DNA of 64,000 nt from Adineta steineri (GCA_905250115.1 CAJNOI010000285.1:1-64000), one strand, 5' to 3'; shown: positions 39,316 through 53,540, counted from the first letter of the stretch. Translations and numbers: made by a program. The notes: a model not told the origin generated them from the sequence alone.

Positions 39316-39415
39316 TGGGTGTGGGTGTGGATGTAGGTTTTCAGTTCATTTTTTATCTAGACCAAACCCACACCCACACCCACCCACACCCACATCCACC
39401 CACACCCACACCCTC
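39316..39415. repeat. TGTGGG-like head-to-head tract abutting a mariner
   Basis: It reads TGGGTGTGGGTGTGGATGTA, a 40-nt spacer, then about 55 nt of nearly perfect CCCACA-type repeats ending CCCACACCCTC. It is the closest in the window to pure telomere repeat. The mariner reading frame stops at its right edge. Confidence 0.8.
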
Positions 39416-40200
39416 AGCACTAGCTAAATCGGACCAAAAGATATAATTTTCATCGTGCTGATACATTTCAATAAAAGGAATAAGTCTTTTATTAATACAT
39501 TCATTGAGATATGTGGCTTGACGAATATCTTACTTGCTTTTGTGAACGTACACATCAGAAACACCTTTGGAGGATATAACCATCCAAATCATCACCTTTG
39601 ATTCGAATTTTCTTTTTGAAATTTGATGTTGGGAGAAGCTGTAGCTGGATCAGTAGAATAGAAAAGCCGGTTGTCACATACATTATTTTCACCAAGTTTG
39701 AAATATGTCTCATCATCTAAAATCAGATCACAACCGTTTAACAATTTGTGGTACAATTTTCTGCAGTTTTGTTTTTGAACGTCTTTCTTCATCTTCACTG
39801 TCCATTTTTGAAGCTGTACGACGTTTTCTGATAACAATCGACGTTCTTTTTCGTAGATTATGTGAATTGGTTGATTGATGTACGTTAAAACGTCGTCCTA
39901 TTTTACGTTGGCTAATACCGTATTGATTGTTCACAGATTTAACAATACGTTCTAATGTTTTGTTGGATAATTTCACCGGACGACCGTTACGAGATTAATC
40001 ATTGTGATTCCATATTTCAAGTATTTGTTGAGTATATAACATACAGTTCTTCGTGGAATATTTTGTTTTATAAAATAATTTATTATAGTTTTTACAGAAT
40101 TATTGGCAGCATCAAGATAGAAGTGTACAATGCGTTGTGTTAGTGCTTCTCTTTCAACACGTATCCTTTTAGTTATGAACAAATAGTAAAAACTAGTCAT
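39416..40200 (-). pseudogene. Decayed mariner-type (Tc1/mariner) transposase
   Basis: On the minus strand from 40200: a helix-turn-helix N-terminal part (REALTQRIVHFYLDAANNS, IKQNIPRRTVCYILNKYLKY), a second helix-turn-helix (ERIVKSVNNQYGISQRKIGRRF), the first catalytic Asp in LILDDETYFKLGENN, an MIWMVISSKGVSDVYVHKSK segment, and YLNECINKRLIPFIEMYQ followed by IFWSDLASA, which corresponds to the second catalytic Asp region. Several frame changes and at least one in-frame stop separate the pieces. The remainder of the catalytic domain is missing where the TGTGGG-like tract begins. It is inactive. Mariner transposases cut and paste DNA at TA sites. Confidence 0.8.
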
Positions 40201-40457
40201 ATAACGGTCAAAAGAGAAAAGAAAGAGCTATCATTGAGTAACAAAATGTTCAGTTAAACACGTGTTCGTTCGTCCAAAAAATAGATCGATATTTGTGCAA
40301 AGACTTTTGCATCGCTCATTATATAGAAAATACCTTGTTAGTTAGTTTTATTCTATATGATCTCATTTTAATTGTCCTCATCTGATTATTGAAACAATTA
40401 ATTTCATATTAAATGAACCTTAATTAAAAGGAATACGCCTATGATTCTTGTATGCTT

Positions 40458-40645
40458 GAAGGTGTGGGTGCGAGTGTTGATGCGGATGAGAGATAAATTC
40501 TACACCTACCTACACCAATACCCACTGACACCCGCACGTACAACCACACCCTCACACAGCTACACCCATACCATATCCACACACACCCACATCCATAGCA
40601 ACATCCACCCTACCTCACCCACAGGCAAACCTACACCCACATCTA
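40458..40645. repeat. TGTGGG-like head-to-head tract
   Basis: A short G-rich start (GAAGGTGTGGGTGCGAGTG) is followed by about 140 nt of degenerate CACCCACACC units. The proline/threonine/histidine-rich frame across it is a repeat product. Confidence 0.65.
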
Positions 40646-41225
40646 CACCATCTAGTAATTCGAGGATTTCTTGAGTAACCCTTTTTAATTTTATTTTAAA
40701 TATACAAGTATACATATACAATTACAATGGCATCAAGCCGAACGAAATAGAACAAAAGAGAAACGAGTGTTTATATATGATTATATGGTTCCTTGGGTTG
40801 CTTTTGATAAAAGAAGACAAGCATATACAATATAAAGTATATTTTATTTGAGATATAAAATATTGAAACGCACAGATAACAAGAGAAATACTAAATTTTG
40901 ACACTAAAAAGAAACTGATTAACGTGAAAAAAATTTGAATAAAATAGAAAAATTAAAGCTGCAGATCAAATAATGAAGAAAAATGTTTTGTAATGCTCTG
41001 TCAGTCAACAAAGTTGTTTGAAAAAATTGTTGTTTCGTCCTTAGGTGCTGGTTCTTAAAGAGAACAGATAATGTAACCAAATAAAAACAAATACCTTGGT
41101 GATCTTAGTCTCAAACAAAGAATATGAGCAATTTATCAATTGCAAACATTGAATTTTTTCTCTGCTACCAAAATTAGTTATATTCTTGTAGCATACCTGG
41201 CTGACTAACAACGACGATCATCATC
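40646..41225. other. Intergenic 3' flank of copy C gene
   Basis: AT-rich DNA with no recognised gene or repeat. It lies downstream of the Cys-rich receptor gene. Confidence 0.35.
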
Positions 41226-43840
41226 CTACAGAGTACGGCTTGTAACAACAGCATTTTTACAACAGGCGGTACAACAAGCAATACATTGATCACGAAAAGT
41301 ACTTTCATAAGTACAAGACTGATTACAACTAGCACTGCCCCAAGTACCCCCAGGACAATAATGTGCAGCACCACCCCCACCAGCTGTTTTATCACCAGCA
41401 TAATATTCATAAAAAGTTAAACGAAAACCACCAGAAAAATCAGATCTAGTACCACAAACGTTGCTGTTAGGAGTACAAATACTAGGTGTAGATGTTGGTG
41501 CTGGTATAGCTATAAGAAAGTACAGTTCAACTTTTTTTGCAACTTTTCATGAAAACTATTAAAACTATTGATCTAATGGACCACCGAATGAAAAAGCTTT
41601 TAACGCATTCCCTGTGGGACTAAAAATGTGAAACAAGATAGAGAGTCTTATGTTGTGAATGAAACGATTTGGCAACCTATATATCGGTTGTAATACTAGC
41701 ATATACGTGTATGTGCTGACACATAATAATGACATATAGCCTGTCTCTCAGCTGTGACGAGGACTATGAAGTCTGTCGGTTACAGTTTTTTACGCCTCGT
41801 ATAGATCGTTGCTATAGACGTCTGCCACGTCTGTATTAAACCTTTTTCAATGTGACTATGACATATGTGACGTGCCGTTGTTAAGCACGTCTGTAACGTA
41901 TGAGAGGGATATGGTTCAAGTTTCTACTTTTAAATACATCAACACTCTTTTGTGAAACACAATCTAAAAGGAGTGTTGAAGTCTATAGAGGTGGAAATTT
42001 AGATCCACCATCCCGGCCCGCCCTACAGACTGTAATCTAGACAACATCTCCTGAAAATTTCAATTCAATCGGACACTTCCTTTACAAGATAATATATTTC
42101 AAAAAGTGCTCATCGTTTACCAATGATATCAGGAAACTTTTCTTTTTCTAAAAACTTCTTTTCTCGTAAAAGAAGTGTCCGATTGAACTGAAATTTTCAG
42201 GAGATGTTGTCCACATTTGGTGTTATCCATAAACAAGAATTCAGGTCAAAACTGTGATCACTCGATTTTTATCTTTATTTTAAGATATAGGCTAAAATTT
42301 CAGTAAATTAACTATAACTCGAAGACAAAGCGCTATTAGCCGTTATTTTTTTAAGCCTTTTACTGAGCATACTAATATCTACGTATGCACAAAATATCAG
42401 CTCAAAAGCGATTTTCAAGTTGTTGACCCTTCTTCGTAAACTCATAAATAGTTTTAGCACGATCTTCATGAGAAACTGTACTATGTGCTTCACCTGTCAC
42501 ACTGTAATAATTTTCATAACTACAAATGATTTTCTAAATTTGATATAACACACAATATTAACACTACCAATTTTAATTAAAACGAAGCGACATGCGACCC
42601 AAAAAAAAAGTTTTTGAAGAAAATCAAATGTTTACCTTCTGCTAATGATATAAATTTTACTTTACTACACTCTTTTCTTAAGGGTGTGGGTATCTATTCA
42701 TCACACACGCATAACCACACCCTCGTGGTTAGATTTCTAAAAAAGAAGCATTATTAGTACTTTCTAAAGAATATACACATCGAAGGATGGCTTTTTCAGC
42801 CAATTCATTTCTCTTAAACTTATTGTAAACATTGATTAGATAGATATCAAAAGCACTATAGATCATTTAACATATTTACTCACACATTGTGATTGTTGTT
42901 GTTGTTGACGTTGATGTTGATGTTGTTGTTGCTGTTGTTGTTGATGCTGTTGTTGATGTTATCGCAGTCAGTTCTATTTTACAGAGATGAGTTTAGAATG
43001 AGATTAAACGATTGGATACGAGTTTACTTCTAATTTCTTACTTTTTCTTCTCTAACTATTCTGTCTGATTTAAATATGAGTACATTATGACAGAAGAGTA
43101 AATCTTTCGATGGCTTGCATTATGATTGTACGTCTACAATCTTTACTTTCTTTAGATCTCTACTATAAGAATCTTGACAAATGATTCCATGTTTCTTATA
43201 ATTATAGTAATGAGAGTTTTAGAATTATTCAGATTGACTTCAATAACATTTGCATACTGCTGTTGTTCTTAAAATATTTCATTTTTCTTCAAGTTCATAT
43301 TCTTTTCAGGAACTAATCGTAACTTAAAGATCAAAACTTACAGTTCCTGGATATCTATCACAAAATCGAATGAATTCAGGCCAGTCTAGTTCATAGTTTT
43401 CGTTGCATTTTGAGGGTGGGTGTGTGTATGGATATCTCTGCCTTTAGTAAACACCCACACCCTTTCATTACGGATTTGAAAAAAACTTTTGATACTGTTG
43501 CTTAGAAGTATAATGTATAAGTTCTTACGATAAACAATGAAGTTCTACTTCTGTCATTTGAAATAATTTCTCTTATATTAACTTCAAAATAAATGATTAC
43601 CACATTTTGACTACCTGTTGCTGATATTTTTTCACTGTTTGCCTTTATTGTTTTTAACATAACAATTGGAATTGTTATAATTATAGCAAGTGCAATAATA
43701 ATAAATGTGAGCCACTTCACTTTTCTTCTATTCAGACATTCGCATCTAGAATAAAAAATATTTTTTATCATTATTGTCTACAATTTATAAGATACATACA
43801 ATTTTTTTGATTGAGTCGCATTCGAAGTAACTGTTTCAGG
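41226..43840 (-). CDS. Single-pass membrane protein with Ser/Thr linker and Cys-rich C-terminal domain (copy C)
   Basis: Exons on the minus strand: 43840-43800 (41 nt, PETVTSNATQSKK), 43745-43615 (CECLNRRKVKW then a hydrophobic run), 42973-42884 (Thr/Ser/Ala repeats) and 41509-41226. The phases agree at each junction (2, 1, 1), and the last exon is 94 codons including the TAG stop. It starts IPAPTSTPSICTPNSNVCGT and contains FRLTFYEYYAGDK, a Gly-rich loop, YCPGGTWGSASCNQSC and ending CIACCTACCKNAVV: eleven cysteines in about 93 residues. I do not recognise this domain. By the charge rule it is extracellular. The longest open frame over this exon is in another phase and is not the gene. Start codon not found. 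Confidence 0.7.
42040..42212. mobile_element. Foldback element with about 41-bp arms
   Basis: The left arm 42040-42080 (GACAACATCTCCTGAAAATT onward to CGGACACTTC) is the inverted complement of 42171-42212 (GAAGTGTCCGATTGAACTGA onward to GAGATGTTGTCC) with few mismatches. The loop is about 90 nt. It lies in the last intron of copy C. No target duplication was identified. Confidence 0.65.
42681..42724. repeat. TGTGGG-like head-to-head tract, minimal form
   Basis: AAGGGTGTGGGTATC, a 20-nt spacer, and CATAACCACACCCTC. Only 44 nt long, this may be close to the smallest form of the element. Confidence 0.65.
43412..43463. repeat. TGTGGG-like head-to-head tract, minimal form
   Basis: TTTTGAGGGTGGGTGTGTG, a spacer, then ACACCCACACCCTTTC. 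It sits in the intron between the TM exon and the linker exon of copy C; copies A and B lack it there. Confidence 0.65.
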
Positions 43841-44635
43841 CTAAAATAGTTAACAGAGACAAATATTATATTCTATGCTTTTTCTTTTTCTCAATAAATT
43901 ACATCATCATCAATTCCTACTCTGTTGCTCATTGTTGATATCTTGTTGAAAGTTTAATACTTTTACAATCTAAAATCGACAAAAGCATTTTCTCATTTAT
44001 ACATTTTCAGTCATTAATAATATAATGAGAAAGAAATTAAACTGTTTATTTACATATCTTTTCGCAAAAAATCATCTGTGTTTCTCATTAATTGTTGAAA
44101 TCTATATTTCTAGTAATATCTAATATTTCTTACTGATTAATCTGATGGCATAAAAAGCAGACTTAGATATTGTTGTTCTCACTTACAAGTTTTTCATTCC
44201 AATTTCAACTAGAAAATCATTAAAATAGTAGAAAAGATATTTATCATGCTCTGTCTTTCTCTTTCTTAAATAATCAGTTCTTTTTATGACGTGTATCATT
44301 ATGTTAATGTAAAACATTTCTAACAAAATATCATATATCAATAAAAACAATCAGCTCACTTCCTTTTTCAATGTTACTTTTCAAAAAAACAACAACTCTT
44401 GTCAGGTAGAGTTGTTATCTCGTATAAATGTGAAATTGTTTGAGACAACATTTAGTGTAATTATTATTAGTTAATAAAACATTGAAAAATCAGCACTGCT
44501 CAAAGGATATGCAACATTTCCTCCCAGAGAAGAAAAGCTGCTGTTAAAATGCTCCACTATTGACAAAGATTCTTCTGAAATAATTGAGAATTAGACAATA
44601 TTTATGATTAGAAATATCTCTGATTTTATTTTATC

Positions 44636-44920
44636 TTATGCAATAATTATTGTACAGAATAGATAAATGATTATGAAAGTAACATTGTGATTATCTTTAC
44701 ATTGTTTCTTGATTTCAAAAAGAAATCGATCTTCATCGTATAATTTGTTATTCATTGATGTTTTAGTTGGAAGTCGATTAAGAACATTGAAGAAAACTAT
44801 AATCATGATTCTAATTACAATCATAGTCATATGAAATACGAAGAGGCTTTGATTAATTGCATTTAGATGTGACTGTCGACGATTATGGATATTATATCTG
44901 TCTCTCAATATTCTCCTCAC
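44636..44920 (-). other. Short hydrophobic ORF conserved in the three copies (copy C)
   Basis: The frame begins MRRILRDRYNIHNRRQSHLN and continues with the same hydrophobic run, NVLNRLPTKTSMNNKLYDED and FLFEIKKQCKDNHN as copy B. See the copy B entry for the alternatives. Confidence 0.3.
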
Positions 44921-46475
44921 TATGAAAAGTTATTAATGTTCTTTTAATCATTTTTCTCATTGAAAAAACAAAATATGACATATATTTGTTAGTTTGTGAT
45001 TGAACATTTATGTCGAAAAAGTGAAAATAAAAAAAAACAGGAATCATATCAATTGTCAAGTTTTGTTTAATATCATGAAACTTTGAAGTCCACTGTTTTC
45101 TCTTCAGATAAATATTAGAATAATAATATGAAAGATGAATATATTCCCCTTATCTTGATGTTAATTTATCGTCATTCTTATCTCTTCTTTTCTAATACAT
45201 CATCAAAATATTTCATACTTATCTTAATCTATTAATGAAGTATTTTATCGATGAAATATCTTTTTAACAGTAATTTCATAACTGATGTAGTATAGGTTAA
45301 TTCTATAAAGACTTTCAAATGGATGAATAAAAAATAATAAAATACATTCTTTTCCCTCAGGAAACTTTGTATTTCTTTCAAAAAGTGCTGATTTTCAATG
45401 TTTTTTTTTATATACAAATAATGATATTAACTGTTGTTTGAACTAGTTAACGTCATATGCTACCTCGTAGAGTTTGATATTTACAACAGATATTAATATT
45501 TTTGATCAAAATTGATATGAAACAAGAAAGTGCTGATCTTATTGTTTTCATGAACATATGATATTTAATCAGAAATATTTTACATATAAAGACGCTTATA
45601 TACAGTGAGCATCAGAATCATTCACTCATTATTACCTTTATTTTAAATAAAACAAATACATAAAAATAAAGTGAAAGATATATCATTTGAGAATCCATTT
45701 CTTGATATTTAATAATTTAAGTAGTGTCGAACATAGTTGATGATTCTACTAAATATAATTATAAAACTAGAAAAGAAATAAAAATGAAAAGAATTTCATT
45801 TGATTTCTAATGATTAATATTGAGAAAATGATCTTCTCATTTGTTATTATCAATAAATCATTATCTCTTATTGATATATTTGTCTTCTATTGAATGGAAT
45901 AAAAACAAGTTGTTTCTTTTTAGTGACATTCTCCAATCATTAACTATGAGAATTGACTCAAATGATAAAAAAAGTCTTCTCTATTTTTTTTGGCTGAAAA
46001 CTGAACAAGAGAAAAATAAAAGGTTTATTTTTTTCTCCATTCGCCTACCTAATGACGTCAATGACAATTTTCTTTTTTGTTGAAACATTTGCAGCAAATA
46101 CAACATTGGAATTTCACAATAAAGAAAAACAATGAATCCGTTTCCTTTTTCAAAACTAATATGAAATATCAGGGATGATTTGTTGTAAATATAAAAATGT
46201 TCATGATATTGAAATGTTTGTAGGAAGGATGTGAAAACAAAGTGTTTCAAACAAAACTTAATGTTATTCTTGTTAAGACTACATCGCAAATCATGTCTTT
46301 ACGAAGGAAATACAACGCTTCCTAAACAATAAAATATATGGACATTATCGGTTATCTAAAATATATTGCACAATTACTTTTATTCTAATTTCACACATTA
46401 GATAAATGAAAAGAAAAGTGCAGTTGCTCATCTTCAAAATGAGTCGTCTTCACATACTATTCAACAATATGAATA

Positions 46476-47223
46476 TATAGAATAAAGTACAATACAAAAT
46501 GTATTTCAATAAATATGATTATCAATGTGACAGATGAAGTGTTTTACAGATTTTTGATCATTGACGATGATATATTTTTATGGATCTTCGCTGTGATTGA
46601 CTAATTGTAGTAGTTATTTTCAAAGTTTTCCTGAGTTGTCTTCGTCATTTTAGTTAATATGATAGATGAGAAGATCGAAATTTGATGAAGATCGCCCACC
46701 TAAGAATTTTAGGTATTTGTTTTTTATCAATATCTTTTGCATCGTATCGATGTTAATTGCCCACGATTATATTCACATTCATTGCTGGTGTATTTGGAAA
46801 AATATTTGCGTAAACTTAATGCATGTTTCGTTTAGATGATTGATTGATGCTTCTGATTTAATTATATTGTGTCATCTGTTTGATTATTAGCAAAATTAGC
46901 AAAAGCGATACGTATCGCTGCTTTAAGATTGTTGATGTGTTGATTGTCTCATTATTTTATGATGCATAACATAAAGGTTGAAGTTGTTAAGAGCAATCTT
47001 ACATCCATACCAACGCCCGCACCCATTCGCCCACATCCTCATCCAAACCTACTCTCATCGTGATACAATGCATATATATAACATCACTTTTTTGCATTGT
47101 CTACTTTTCAAATAAGAACGTGTTCATTATTTAATCTCATTCTATCAAATGTTTTAAAGAAATTATTATAATACATTTATTTTATTATAAGAGAAAAGAA
47201 GAGTAGAAAATCTTTGTTTTTTA
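46476..47223. other. Intergenic with one C-rich TGTGGG-like patch
   Basis: Non-coding DNA between copy C and the roadblock gene. The patch near 47004-47060 reads CCAACGCCCGCACCCATTCG and onward in C-rich units only, without a G-rich partner. Confidence 0.4.
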
Positions 47224-47647
47224 TCAATTATCATCATATTCGTCTTCGATATGTTGTTTTAATGTTGGTAATGAATGAATTTTCTGTATAGCAATGACTT
47301 GGATACCATCTTCTGGTGCAACAACCATCATTTCTTTTTGCCGTGTTCGAAGACGAAGTGTTAACAAATTATCTGTTGGATCAATATCACGAATAATCGA
47401 TCGACTCATATCAGCAAAAGAAAGTAACTTTGATGTTATGTGAAATGTAAGATTATTATCAAGTGATGTATACTGAAGTTGTCCTTCTTCATTTGTTAAT
47501 ATAATACCTTCAACATTAGGATGTGCTAATAAACGTTTTAATGTTGCTTCTTCAGTTGGTAATAGATCTATTTTCGAATTATAGATAGAATAAAAATGAC
47601 ATTTTATTCAAAAAAAAAAGAAAAAGATTACTTAATGATTTTTCCAT
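47224..47647 (-). CDS. DYNLRB: Dynein light chain roadblock-type
   Basis: Two exons: 47647-47632 (MEKSL) and 47567-47224, joined in phase 1, giving 119 residues. The protein reads EEATLKRLLAHPNVEGIILT, NEEGQLQYTSLDNN, then SRSIIRDIDPTDNLLTLRLR and KEMMVVAPEDGIQVIAIQ. These match the Roadblock/LC7 fold and in particular the VRDIDPxNDLxFLRIRSKK and EIMVAPD segments of DYNLRB. The family is usually about 96 residues; this one has an extra acidic tail (KIHSLPTLKQHIEDEYDDN) of roughly 20. It is a non-catalytic dimer subunit that binds the dynein intermediate chain in cytoplasmic and ciliary dynein. The assignment is firm, while the paralogue (1, 2 or axonemal) is open. Confidence 0.88.
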
Positions 47648-48647
47648 TTCTTTCTAACAGTTTTCAATTGCAATTTGTCGTTAATAAATAAAAGATAAGA
47701 ACTCTTTTTTATGTAAGATAAGAAAGAAAAAAAACTCTTTACTCTTGACCAATACACGCATTCATGTTAGATATAGTTGATAATGTTCAACAAATTGAAT
47801 ATTATTTATTGTATATAAAAAATTCTAACATGGAGAAGAAAAAAAAATGATGTAGTTTTGTTTCCGTTTGTTTTCTTTTATAATGAAAACGATAAGAGAA
47901 AAAAGAAATGTTTGACATATCTCTATGTACTTTTCATTTGACGTCATATTATTCTTATCTTTTAATAATGTATTAGTATATAAATTTAATCAACTATTTC
48001 TTTTTGTTATTATCATTTGTATAAAAGAAAAAAAAATGAATTTTTAATAGTGTGGTGTTTGTTATGTAGGAAGAGAGAGAGAACTTTTTTTTGTCTATTA
48101 ATACAATATATCCTATATTGATTAATCAATAAAAGAATTTAGCTGAAAACTATTCATAAATGCTTTCATATTTAAGCGAACAATATTATATTTTATTTTA
48201 ATATATTTTCCCCACTTGTAATCGTAAATATGATGTGATAACATACAGAAAAAGAAAACGAAATGGGAAAGGAAGAAATGCTAATGTTTATTTGTATAAT
48301 TTGTTATATTGTCAATAGAAGATATGAAAGAAAGACCGTTAACCAGTTACATTTTTCCGATTGGTTCACTGTTATCATAATGAGAGAAAATTGAATGATT
48401 TTCTTGATCTTGTTGAAATTTGCCAATAATTACGTGTAAAATATGAAAAGCGCAAGCATATTGAAATTGAGAAAGAACCATTTAAGTGATGTGATGAAGA
48501 AGAGAAATTAAAAGGAAGCAGAAAAACAAGAACGAAAGATGTGTAGTTTTAGTTTAGGTTGTGGATAAAAATGTAATTTAACTATTGACCAAAACTAAAA
48601 TTATATGAAATGAATTTATATAAAATTAAATATATATTATGAATAAT
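47648..48647. other. Intergenic between roadblock and kinase genes
   Basis: About 1 kb of A/T-rich DNA with AAAGAAAAAA runs. It contains the start region of the roadblock gene and the 3' flank of the kinase gene. No RNA gene or further exon seen. Confidence 0.45.
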
Positions 48648-51199
<2,552 letters not shown>

Positions 51200-53508
51200 A
51201 AATAATTTGTTTGATTATGTATTAATACAATAAAAATGATTTTGCAGATAAATAATCAAAAAAGAATACATTCATCTAGATAAATAAAAAATTATATAGT
51301 TTAAGGAAAAAAAAACAATAGTATGTAAATCTATCTAACGTCATTTATTAGCTATTAAGACGCTGAAGACAACTTCATTATTGGCGTCGTTACCTGAACT
51401 CTACCTTTTTAACTATTCAATTATAGAGAAATATAAAAAAATAAATAATTGTTCATACGAAAGATAACGACATCTGCAGGAATAAAATTTTATTCATGAG
51501 ATTAAATAACAGATGTTTCATATCATATTGAAGTTAGATTTGGTAACTTCTTTACACTCTCATAGAAATCGGCAATGAGAAAAAAAAGTACATGTCATAT
51601 ATGACAAATGAAACTTTAATTTCTATTTAATGTACCAGGGTTTAAAGTCATTCAATTGTGTCTATTTAATTCAACTATTTGTTCTCTTTTCTTTGTTATG
51701 CTCTATTGAAAATGCAAGTCATATGGACAGCATCCTGTCATATTCACTTGTCAATCTTTCTATCAGTTCATTCACACGTGTTTATTGACGAAACATTGAA
51801 CAGACGGTCACTAGTTCTTTTTGCTTTTTAATATCTATTCGGTCAAGTATCTCACAATAGATAGTATTTATTCATTAATAGATGCTTTTTCTAGCCGGAA
51901 GCTTTTTCTTTCTTTTTTTTAGTTTTTTTTGACTGATGATAGAAATTCGCCGACCTGCATTACCAATTTATGCTTATCGTACTCATTCGCATGGTTGAAT
52001 ATCTATGATTTTCAGTAATAATCTCTCTTCCAAAAAAACATTCTCAAAAAGTCTAGAAAACAAAAGAAATGATTGAATGATTTTAGATTAGTTTTCGATG
52101 ATCATTTCTTAAAGAAAGAAAGAAAGAAGGGCGTTTTCCCATCAAATTAGCATTTATTTCTTCCATGTTTTAATAATGATCGATGCAGTTCAGTTTCTCA
52201 AGTATGTTCTCCTCTTCTCTCCTATATACTTGTCAAAGAAAATATAGAGAGGCTATTTCGATATTGTTCTCAATGTTATAAGTGTTCGTCGAATGATTAC
52301 CTTTTGAATATAAGAATTTACACTTGCGTCTTGTCCTTCAATAATTCTCACTAGAGGGAGTTGTTTTCTTATTAATGAATGAAAATCCCACACAGTAAGA
52401 CAGGCGGTAAGCGTTCAAACGCACGAACATATGTCACTGTATCGGTCTAATGCGTGACTATGGAAAAAGTGCCAACAACAAATACTGCTACTACTTTTAA
52501 TAATCATATTAAAAAAAAAAGTTCAATCAGTTTTTATTATAAAGTTTACTACAATTATTGAATAAATAAGTGACAGTGAAGAAAAATTGTTTTATACATA
52601 TTTTTGTTCTTTTAATTCAATATATCCTTTGGGCATATAGACATGCATTTGATCTACTTGAACATCCATTTAAAGTAAAGAGAGATCCTTGAAAAAATGA
52701 TCAATTACTAATTCGATCAGTGCATTACTTTAGGTGTTTATTCGTCACAAGAGACTTTCCTTCATTTTTTTCTTCATAATATATGTCGTCTAATATATTA
52801 TATAAGAAGAAAAATATGTATGTAATGATGCATAAAATAAAATCGACATAGTATTCTTTTCTTTTCATTTTGTTTGATCTATTGTAAGTAAAAGTTGTCT
52901 TGAACTTATCAGTGTTCAACTTGAGACTCGTTTAATGCATGAATAGACTTTTGAAATTTAAGCTAACAACAACAACAACATACATCATGTTTGTCTATGG
53001 AAATTGAGAGTGAGTGAGTACAATTGTTATTCAGTAATTTTAGTGGAGACGAGATTTTTTTTTTCTAACTGAAGTCTCATTATTGAAAATACAAATAATA
53101 TCCCACAGAGATTTTTAATTAGAATAAATAATTTTTATTTTCTTGTTTTTACAATTGCAAATTCTCGAAGTTCACATCTGTATTATTGACTATCAATTGG
53201 CACGTGTATGTATGGATAAAGAAGGAGAGAGAGAGAAAGAGAAAGAGAAATGTATCGTATTTCTTCTCTCTCGTTCAAGCAATATGACCAATACCGAATA
53301 GAGAGGAGAAGAACAAGATGGATGAGAGACAAAAAAGAATGAATCCATAATTCACCAGAATCGATCAACTACTGTTGTAGTTCAATTCTTTCGTCATCAT
53401 TTGAAATTATAACACATACAATCGAGGTACGTTTTGAAGTTCATCAGTGATGTAGCATGCAAATGTTTAGGTGTCAGATTGTCTTCTTTTCTTCTCTTTA
53501 ATCAATCT

Positions 53509-53540
<32 letters not shown>

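Larger units (their letters stand above)
42880..46475 (-). repeat. Copy C of the receptor-family duplication unit
   Basis: Contains the linker, TM and 41-nt exons plus upstream flank matching copies A and B. It stops near 46475, about 2 kb (in copy coordinates) short of the right end of A and B. Between about 45665 and 46300 it is nearly identical to copy A at 6990-7640. At 44220-44600 it is nearly identical to copy B at 35180-35560. Confidence 0.8.

Noticed and set aside
39316..40645. Chromosome end or subtelomere boundary
   Set aside because: Tracts are short, degenerate, in both orientations and followed by genes, so this is interstitial sequence.
41174..41410. Hydrophobic minus-strand frame of 78 residues
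   Set aside because: It overlaps the Cys-rich exon in another frame; the Cys-rich frame has the matching splice phase and stop.
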